A stretch of 37,632 nt of DNA from CAYUYH01 sp964449175 (GTDB lineage Bacteria > Planctomycetota > Phycisphaerae > SM23-33), in the NCBI GenBank assembly GCA_964449175.1, contig CAYUYH010000002.1:1-37632 (forward strand), in the 5' to 3' direction. Made by a program: the position numbers and the translations under genes. The notes below the pieces were generated by a model. The model had not been told where the DNA came from. It saw only the letters and a program-made list of their open reading frames with translations, and searched no databases. Of the stretch, positions 32,070 to 37,632 are shown piece after piece (position 1 is the stretch's first letter; the number at the start of each line of letters is the position of its first letter).

Positions 32070-32929
32070 CCGCTTCTCGCGTCAACATCATCGTTGCAGC
32101 CCTGGCCTGCCTTTGGGCGGCAGGCGCGGCGCTGGGCCAGGAGGCCGCCACCGATACACCCCCTGACGTGGCGCCCCCCGCCGGCGAGGCAGCCCCCGCC
32201 AGCGAGGCGCCCACGATCGTCGCGGCGGCGATGCCCGAGGTCGGCGAGCTGATCACCGCCGTCGACAAGGCCTCCGCCGGCGCCGGCGCGACTGCCGGCG
32301 ACTGGTCCACGCCGGTCAAGCTCGCGGTGGTCTTCGCGGGGCTGGCCATCATCCCCAGCGTGCTGGTGCTGATGACCTCGTTCACACGCATCGTCATCGT
32401 GCTGGCATTCCTCCGCAGGGCGCTGACCACGCAGAACATCCCGCCCACCGTCGCCATCATCGGGTTGGCGCTGTTCCTCACCATCTTCACGATGTCGCCG
32501 ACCTTCTCGCTGATAAACGCCCAGGCACTCCAGCCGTACCTCGCCGACCAGATGTCGCTGGCCGGCGCCTTCGCCAAGACCAACGAGCTGCTCAAGGACT
32601 TCATGCTCCGGCAGACCCGCAAGAGCGACCTGGCCCTGTTCGTAAAGCTCGCCAACGTGCCCGCGCCCCAGGACGCCTCCGGGGTGCCCATGTACGTGGC
32701 CGTGCCGTCGTTCGCGATCAGCGAGTTTCGCACGGCCTTCGAGATGGGCTGCCTGCTGTTCGTGCCGTTCCTGGTCATCGACCTGGTGATAGCCAGCATC
32801 CTGCTCAGTGCCGGGATGATGATGCTTCCGCCGGCGATGATATCCCTGCCATTCAAAATCATCCTGTTCGTGCTGGTTGACGGATGGGCGCTGCTCGCCA
32901 AGACGCTCGTGGGCAGCTTCAACTACTAA
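32066..32929 (+). CDS. fliP: Flagellar export gate protein FliP
   Basis: A 287-residue membrane protein. A signal peptide (~1-25) and an Ala/Pro/Glu-rich stretch (~28-65) precede the conserved part: 'IPSVLVLMTSFTRIVIVLAF', 'TQNIPPTVAIIGLALFLTIF', 'SEFRTAFEMGCLLFVPFLVI' and 'GMMMLPPAMISLPFKIILFV'. FliP pentamers form the core of the export channel with FliQ and FliR. It starts at GTG overlapping the fliO stop and ends with TAA, evidence that TAA is a normal stop in this genome. Confidence 0.96.
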   Translation: MTASRVNIIVAALACLWAAGAALGQEAATDTPPDVAPPAGEAAPASEAPTIVAAAMPEVGELITAVDKASAGAGATAGDWSTPVKLAVVFAGLAIIPSVLVLMTSFTRIVIVLAFLRRALTTQNIPPTVAIIGLALFLTIFTMSPTFSLINAQALQPYLADQMSLAGAFAKTNELLKDFMLRQTRKSDLALFVKLANVPAPQDASGVPMYVAVPSFAISEFRTAFEMGCLLFVPFLVIDLVIASILLSAGMMMLPPAMISLPFKIILFVLVDGWALLAKTLVGSFNY

Positions 32930-32941
32930 GGACGCGCGCGC

Positions 32942-33211
32942 ATGAACGGAGACCTCGTGCTCTACATAGGCCGGCGGATGCTAGAGGTGTCGCTGCTGGT
33001 CGCAGCGCCCGTGCTGCTGGCCACGCTGCTGCTCGGCCTGCTGGTGGCCATGATGCAGGCGGTCACGTCCATCCGCGACATGACGCTCGGGCTCGTGCTC
33101 AAGATCGCCTGCGTCGGCGTCGTCCTGCTGATCACCGGAAGCTGGATGCTCCAGACCACTATGGACTTCACCGCGGAAATCTTCAACCACATGCAGACGC
33201 TGGGACACTGA
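32942..33211 (+). CDS. fliQ: Flagellar export gate protein FliQ
   Basis: An 89-residue protein with two membrane helices (~15-40 and ~50-75), the family's normal length. 'LLGLLVAMMQAVTSIRDMTL' and 'TGSWMLQTTMDFTAEIF' follow the FliQ pattern, with 'IRDMTLG' in place of the commoner 'I.E.TL.F'. AAGGA lies 10 bases before the ATG. Its stop shares one base with the fliR start (TGATG). Confidence 0.94.
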   Translation: MNGDLVLYIGRRMLEVSLLVAAPVLLATLLLGLLVAMMQAVTSIRDMTLGLVLKIACVGVVLLITGSWMLQTTMDFTAEIFNHMQTLGH

Positions 33212-33966
33212 TGAGCGACCCGTGGATTGCACTGCTGCTGCCGATGTTCCTGCTGCTGGGGCGGGTGTCGGCGTTCGTCATGGCGCTGCCCATCCTGGGG
33301 CATCGCGCCGTGCCGATGGCGATCCGCGTGGGCGTGGCGCTGCTGCTGACGGTGTTCCTGGCCATGATCCTGCCGATTCCGCACATCGCAGGCGGCGGCA
33401 ACTGGATGCTGGCCGTCGTGCTGATGATCCGCGAGGTGCTCACCGGCCTGGCGCTGGGCGGCGCCATCAACCTGGTTTTCATGGCGGTTCACCAGGCCGG
33501 GTCGATCGCCGAGAGGGAAATGGGCTTCGCCCTGGCCAGCATCATCGACCCCGTCACCGGGGAGGAAGCTCAGCCCATGAGCACCACGTTCAACGTGGTG
33601 TTCAGCATCCTGTTCCTGGTGGCCGGCGGGCACCAGTTGATGATCGCCGCGATTGCCCGCAGCTACAACGTCTTCCCCATCGCCTCGCTGCCGAGCGCCG
33701 CGGCGATGGCGATGGCTATCGTCAAGGCCGGGTCGCTGATGCTGCTGTTCGGCCTGAAGCTGGCCGCGCCCGTCCTGGCGGCGCTGCTCGTGCTCAGCGT
33801 GGTGCTGGCCGTGCTCGCGCGCGTCGTGCCAGAGATGAACATACTGCTGGCGTCGCTGCCGCTGCGCATCGCGCTCGGCGTGCTGATGGCCGCGGCGATA
33901 CTGCCCAGCTTCGACGTGTTTGTCAGCGAGTTCGCCGACTGGATGAACCGCTTCCTGATCGCCTGA
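33211..33966 (+). CDS. fliR: Flagellar export gate protein FliR
   Basis: A 251-residue protein with about six hydrophobic segments. It has the FliR start 'LLLPMFLLLGRVSAFVMALP', 'REVLTGLALGGAINLVFMAV', 'GFALASIIDPVTGEEAQPMS' and 'VPEMNILLASLPLRIALGVL'. The ATG at 33211 fits TGATG coupling to fliQ; the open frame extends upstream out of phase with fliQ and that part is not protein-like. FliR completes the FliPQR channel and contacts FlhB. Confidence 0.94.
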   Translation: MSDPWIALLLPMFLLLGRVSAFVMALPILGHRAVPMAIRVGVALLLTVFLAMILPIPHIAGGGNWMLAVVLMIREVLTGLALGGAINLVFMAVHQAGSIAEREMGFALASIIDPVTGEEAQPMSTTFNVVFSILFLVAGGHQLMIAAIARSYNVFPIASLPSAAAMAMAIVKAGSLMLLFGLKLAAPVLAALLVLSVVLAVLARVVPEMNILLASLPLRIALGVLMAAAILPSFDVFVSEFADWMNRFLIA

Positions 33967-33999
33967 GTCCAGCGCGCCTCCGCGGGCGCCGAGAGAACA

Positions 34000-35088
34000 A
34001 TGCCAGAGGAATCGGCAGCGGAAAGAACCGAAGAGCCGACGCCGGAGCGCATCCGCCGGGCGCGCGAGAAGGGTCAGATCCCCGTCAGCGCCGAGGTGCC
34101 GTCGGCCGTGATGATCGTCGCGCTGCTGCTGGCGCTGGCGATGCTGGCGGGAAGCATGTATCGCTGGTTCACCTACCAGATAGGCCAGGGGTTTTCGTTC
34201 GACGTCTCGCGGACCGCCGACGCGTCGATGCTGCAGAGCTTCCTGCACGCCAAGGCCGGCGAGGCGCTGATGATCATCCTGCCGATCCTGCTGCTGGGCG
34301 CGGCGGTGTCGGTGTTCACAAGCATGTTGGTGGGGGGATGGGTCGTGGCTCCGTCGGCTGTGGGGATCAAGTTCGACCGGATCTCGCCGATCTCGGGCCT
34401 GAAGAGCCTGGTGTCGCTGAAGTCGCTGGTGAGACTCGCGACGGCTACTCTGAAGCTGACGGTGATCCTGGCGATCGTGTGCTTCTACCTGAGGGACAAG
34501 GCCGACGTGTGCCTGTCGCTGCGGCACACGACGCCGCACGCGACGTTGGTCGGGGCGTCGAGGCTCGTCTTCGGCGCCGTGGCCAGGATCGCCGCGGCGC
34601 TTGTCGCCATCGCCGCCGCCGATTGGCTCTACCAGCGGTGGCAGTACAAGCGCAACCTGCGAATGACCCGCCAGGAGATCAAGGAGGAGCGCCGCCAGCA
34701 CGAGCTCGCCCCCGAGGTGCGCGGCAAGATGCGGGCCGTGCACATCGAGATGGCCCGCAAGCGGATGCTCCAGGAAGTGCCCACAGCCGACGTCGTGGTG
34801 ACCAACCCCACTCACGTGGCCGTGGCGCTGAGGTACGAGGCGGAGTCCATGGACTCCCCGCAGGTGGTCGCCAAGGGCGCCGACCTGCTGGCGGAGAAGA
34901 TCAAGGACATCGCCCGCACGCACACCGTGCCGATCGTCCGCCGCCCCGAGCTGGCCAGGACGCTCTACGCCAACGTGGAGGTGGGGCGGGCGATACCCGA
35001 GGCGCTGTTCGTGGCCGTGGCCGAGGTGCTGGCGATGATCTACCGCCTGCGACGCGACAGGCGAATTGCGTTGGGAGCGCCTGAATAG
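34000..35088 (+). CDS. flhB: Flagellar export switch protein FlhB
   Basis: A 362-residue protein. It begins with the family's 'ERTEEPTPERIRRAREKGQI', has four membrane helices (~28-50, ~85-110, ~145-165, ~185-205), and has a cytoplasmic domain with the self-cleaving N269-P270-T271-H272 sequence at the same numbering as Salmonella FlhB. Cleavage there switches export from rod/hook to filament substrates. GAGAG precedes the ATG. Its TAG stop shares one base with the flhA GTG. Confidence 0.96.
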   Translation: MPEESAAERTEEPTPERIRRAREKGQIPVSAEVPSAVMIVALLLALAMLAGSMYRWFTYQIGQGFSFDVSRTADASMLQSFLHAKAGEALMIILPILLLGAAVSVFTSMLVGGWVVAPSAVGIKFDRISPISGLKSLVSLKSLVRLATATLKLTVILAIVCFYLRDKADVCLSLRHTTPHATLVGASRLVFGAVARIAAALVAIAAADWLYQRWQYKRNLRMTRQEIKEERRQHELAPEVRGKMRAVHIEMARKRMLQEVPTADVVVTNPTHVAVALRYEAESMDSPQVVAKGADLLAEKIKDIARTHTVPIVRRPELARTLYANVEVGRAIPEALFVAVAEVLAMIYRLRRDRRIALGAPE

Positions 35089-37220
35089 TGGCCGGAAAGA
35101 ACGAGAAGCCGACGACCGCCTCGCTGCTGGACGGCCCGCCCGACGGGCTGGGACGGCTGCTCGCGCACAACGACGTGATCTTCGCGGTCGGCTTGGCGAT
35201 CGTGCTGGCCACGCTGCTGATACCGCTTCCGACGTTCCTGCTGGACACGCTGCTGTCCTGCTCGATCGCCGCGGCCATCGCCACGCTGGTCGTTGTCCTG
35301 GCGACCAAGGAGTCGATAGAGCTCTCCACATTCCCATCGCTGCTGCTGGTGGTCACGCTGTTCCGCCTGTCGCTGAACGTCGCCTCCACGCGGCTGATCC
35401 TGCTGAACGGCAACGCCGGCGAGATCATCAAGACATTCGGCCAGTTTGTCGTCGGCGGCAACCTGGTGATCGGGTTGGTGGTGTTCCTGATACTGGTGAT
35501 CATCCAGTTCATCGTGATCACGAAGGGCGCCGAGCGGATCAGCGAGGTGGCCGCCCGATTCCACCTCGACGCGATGCCCGGCAAGCAGATGAGCATCGAC
35601 GCCGACCTGAACGCCGGGCTGATAGGCGAGGACGAGGCCCGCGAGCGCCGCCAGAACATCGTCCGGGAGAGCGAGTTCTACGGGGCGATGGACGGCGCCA
35701 GCAAGTTCATCCGCGGCGACGCGTTGGCGGGGGTCATCATCACCGCGGTCAACCTCATCGGCGGGTTCGTCGTCGGCACGCTGCGGGGCATGACCGCCGG
35801 CCAGGCGGCGCAGACCTACTCGATACTGGCTATCGGCGACGGCCTGGTCACGCAGATACCAGCCGTCATCGTGGCCACGGCGTCGGGCTTCCTCATCTCA
35901 AAGACGTCCACCAAGAGCAACATCAGCCAGGACCTGGTCCGTCAGATGCTGGCCCGCAGCAGGCCGCTGACCATCGCGGCGTTCCTGCTGGCGGCGATGG
36001 TGCTCGTGCCGGGCTTCCCCAAGACGCCTTTCGTGGTTCTGTCGCTGGGGCTGGGGCTTCTGGCGAGAAGGCTCGGCCGGATTGAGCGTCAGGCCGCCAA
36101 GCAGGCGGCCGGGCCGAAGGTGGACGCCGACGCCGACGCGCAGCCGGTCGAAGAGCTGCTGGACGTGGACAGCGTCTGCGTGCAGGTTGGCCCGCGGCTG
36201 ATCAAGATCATCGACCCGCGGCGCAAGAGCAGCCTGTCCCACCGCGTCACGCCGCTGCGGCGCAAGTTCGCCCAGCAGTACGGCATCATCCTGCCGCTGG
36301 TGCGCCTGCGCGACAACGTGTCGCTGGAGCCGAACAGATACGAGATCCGAATCCACAACCACGTCGTGGGCAGCGGCACGCTGGAGGCCGACAAGCTCCT
36401 GGCCATGGACGGCGGCAGCGTGTCCGCCCCGATCGACGGCCAGGAGACGACCGAGCCGGTGTTCGACCTGCCCGCACTATGGATCGGCCAGGACCGCAAG
36501 GAGGCCGCCGAGCTGGCCGGTTACACCGTCGTGGACTGCGAGGCCGTGCTTGTGACGCACCTCAGCGAGATGCTCCGCCGACACGCCGGCGAGCTGCTCA
36601 GCCGCGACGACGTGCAGAAACTGGTCGACCGCCTGCGAAGCAAGCAGCCCGCGCTGGTCAACGGCGTGATGGACCAGGCCGTTTCGATAGGCCTGCTGCA
36701 TCGCGTGCTCCAGAACCTGCTGGCCGACGGCATAGCCGTGCGCGAGCTGGCCAAGATCGTCGAGACGCTCGGCGACCACGCGCCGGCGACCAAGGACCCG
36801 GCCATGCTGACCGAGCTGGCGCGCAAGGCGCTGGTCCGCACCATCACCGAACAACACAGCGACAACGGACAGATCACCGCCATCACGCTCGAGCCGTCGC
36901 TGGAGTACGAGCTGCGCAACAGCGCCGTCAAGGACGGCCAGGATATGTCGCTGTCCTTGTCGTCGTCGAGGGCGATGGAGCTGTGCCGACAGATCACCGA
37001 GGCGTGGCGTTCGGCGATGGAACAGGGCTACGAGAAGGCCGTCCTGCTGTGCGACTGCCGCGTCAGGCCGCACCTGGCGGCTATGCTCAGGCGCCAAGTG
37101 CCGCAACTGCCGCTGCTGGCGTACGACGAGATTGCCGTCGGCACGCGGATTCACTCCATCGGCGCCGTCACGCTGGCCGAGGCCGAACCGATCGCCCAGC
37201 CCGCGGCGGCAGCGACATGA
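35088..37220 (+). CDS. flhA: Flagellar export gate protein FlhA
   Basis: A 710-residue protein. The N-terminal half has about eight membrane helices and the signature 'RFHLDAMPGKQMSIDADLNA' (residues ~162-181). The C-terminal half is the cytoplasmic FlhA-C ring domain that docks chaperones ('DPRRKSSLSHRVTPLRRKF', 'GIILPLVRLRDNVSLEPNRY', 'ALVNGVMDQAVSIGLLHRVL', 'RPHLAAMLRRQVPQLPLLAY'). It starts at a GTG overlapping the flhB stop (TAGTG). The usual downstream flhF and flhG genes do not follow. Confidence 0.97.
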   Translation: MAGKNEKPTTASLLDGPPDGLGRLLAHNDVIFAVGLAIVLATLLIPLPTFLLDTLLSCSIAAAIATLVVVLATKESIELSTFPSLLLVVTLFRLSLNVASTRLILLNGNAGEIIKTFGQFVVGGNLVIGLVVFLILVIIQFIVITKGAERISEVAARFHLDAMPGKQMSIDADLNAGLIGEDEARERRQNIVRESEFYGAMDGASKFIRGDALAGVIITAVNLIGGFVVGTLRGMTAGQAAQTYSILAIGDGLVTQIPAVIVATASGFLISKTSTKSNISQDLVRQMLARSRPLTIAAFLLAAMVLVPGFPKTPFVVLSLGLGLLARRLGRIERQAAKQAAGPKVDADADAQPVEELLDVDSVCVQVGPRLIKIIDPRRKSSLSHRVTPLRRKFAQQYGIILPLVRLRDNVSLEPNRYEIRIHNHVVGSGTLEADKLLAMDGGSVSAPIDGQETTEPVFDLPALWIGQDRKEAAELAGYTVVDCEAVLVTHLSEMLRRHAGELLSRDDVQKLVDRLRSKQPALVNGVMDQAVSIGLLHRVLQNLLADGIAVRELAKIVETLGDHAPATKDPAMLTELARKALVRTITEQHSDNGQITAITLEPSLEYELRNSAVKDGQDMSLSLSSSRAMELCRQITEAWRSAMEQGYEKAVLLCDCRVRPHLAAMLRRQVPQLPLLAYDEIAVGTRIHSIGAVTLAEAEPIAQPAAAAT

Positions 37221-37249
37221 GCGAACCGACCGTGCATTGAGGTATCGCC

Positions 37250-37474
37250 GTGAGACGGTTTGCGACAACGACAGCCGTGATTGGCTTCTTCGGCCTGGCG
37301 CTCGTGGGTTGGGCCAGCGGCGTGCCGCCGTTCACTTGCGCCGCCCGCGCCGCAGCCGGAGGAGCGGTGCTGTATGTCGCGTCGAGCTTTGCCTGCCGGG
37401 TGGCGGTGAAGATAGCCGCCGATGTGATCATGAACGAGTCCGCGCGAAGACAAGATAAAGGGGCCAATTCGTGA
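37250..37474 (+). CDS. Small two-helix membrane protein, unknown function
   Basis: A 74-residue protein starting at GTG. One hydrophobic helix spans ~8-25 and a second ~34-52, with a charged tail 'NESARRQDKGANS'. It has no family I can name. It lies 29 bases after flhA, preceded by a weak GAGG-like site, and its stop overlaps the GTG of the next reading frame (GTGA at 37471), the same coupling seen throughout the operon. This makes a real gene more likely than a chance frame. Confidence 0.55.
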   Translation: MRRFATTTAVIGFFGLALVGWASGVPPFTCAARAAAGGAVLYVASSFACRVAVKIAADVIMNESARRQDKGANS

Positions 37475-37632
37475 GCGGCGCCCACGTCGACAGGTCGCTG
37501 GAGCAGCAGACGTGCCCCGAAATCGTCAAGGCCAGGGCGTCTCGCGCCTAAGCCCGCCAGTGCCACGAGCAGGATGAAGAGAAGCTCATCATCCAGTAAC
37601 TGCCCCTTGTGCGCCACGTCGTCGCCAAGATA
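37471..37632 (+). pseudogene. N-terminus of a FliA/WhiG-type flagellar sigma factor with two in-frame TAA codons (partial)
   Basis: Read from the GTG at 37471, the frame gives about 26 residues, a TAA (37549-37551), 15 residues, a second TAA (37597-37599) and then 'LPLVRHVVAKI' to the window end. 'DEEKLIIQ-x-LPLVRHVVAKI' closely follows region 1.2/2.1 of FliA/SigD/WhiG sigma factors ('LI..YLPLV'), where the x is normally tyrosine. The second TAA therefore stands exactly where a TAT/TAC codon is expected, and the first also falls where related proteins often have an aromatic residue. It overlaps the previous gene by GTGA. It may be a degraded gene, a sequencing or assembly error, or a readthrough gene; the body of the protein is outside the window. 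Confidence 0.55.

Noticed and set aside
37217..37240. Seven-codon frame overlapping the flhA stop
   Set aside because: Too short to support as a gene. It is mentioned only as a possible relic between flhA and the small membrane protein.
37471..37632. Reassignment of TAA to tyrosine in this organism
   Set aside because: TAA ends fliP at 32927-32929 and the antitoxin gene at 507-509 in the expected places, and tyrosine is normally TAC in the other genes, so a global code change is not supported.
1..37632. CRISPR array, tRNA, rRNA or insertion sequence
   Set aside because: No regularly spaced repeats, no cloverleaf-like or rRNA-like text, and no transposase frame or terminal inverted repeats with target duplications were seen.

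Overview
The window looks like a piece of a GC-rich, motile member of the Planctomycetota, most likely class Phycisphaerae. Three things suggest this: the composition and codon use, the recurrent 'TQPA' low-complexity stretches behind signal peptides and membrane anchors, and a flagellar cluster driven by sigma-54-type promoters. This placement is inference from protein style; no rRNA or other marker gene is present. A flavodiiron protein and a hybrid cluster protein point to an anaerobic or micro-oxic life.

Layout. (1) 57-1052, minus strand: a two-gene toxin-antitoxin-like module, a Panacea/DUF4065 antitoxin followed by a PemK-like candidate toxin, in DNA visibly less GC-rich than its surroundings. 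(2) 1418-4312: a large secreted protein in which a sulfatase-modifying (FGE-like) fold is interrupted by a PA14 domain and followed by Asp-box and MORN-like repeats. (3) 4409-7548: a DUF1854 protein and a convergent ABC exporter, separated by a hairpin-rich, repeat-like spacer. (4) 7681-8865: a class V aminotransferase/cysteine desulfurase. (5) 9030-12698: a three-gene unit of flavodiiron protein, ferredoxin-like protein and hybrid cluster protein, probably for O2/NO or hydroxylamine detoxification. (6) 12699-13455: a hairpin-rich gene-free stretch and a small coiled-coil plus winged-helix (HARE-HTH-like) protein with its own terminator.

(7) 13970 to the window end is a flagellar locus. It begins with a sigma-54 activator that has a degenerate receiver domain (FleQ/FlrA style) and ends in a clear terminator. 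A near-consensus sigma-54 promoter at 15630-15645 then starts a tightly packed operon: a TPR protein with an STN-like domain, a secreted TPR protein, a complete NtrC/FlbD-type regulator, flgB, flgC, fliE, fliF, fliG, fliH, fliI, fliJ, a MotE-like protein, motA, two motB paralogues, fliL, a divergent fliM, and fliN. A terminator follows. A second sigma-54 promoter at 31488-31503 starts the export-gate operon fliO-fliP-fliQ-fliR-flhB-flhA, then a small membrane protein and the beginning of a FliA/WhiG-type sigma factor that contains two in-frame TAA codons before the window ends.

How it works together (inference): the two sigma-54 activators would control the basal-body/motor and export-gate operons. 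The rod, MS-ring, switch, export ATPase, stator and export-gate genes are here; hook, filament, flhF/flhG and chemotaxis genes are not. The most unusual points are one MotA with two different MotB proteins, a FliM lacking the usual CheY-binding N-terminus, the sigma-54 promoter placed directly against the fliO start codon, and the interrupted sigma-factor reading frame.
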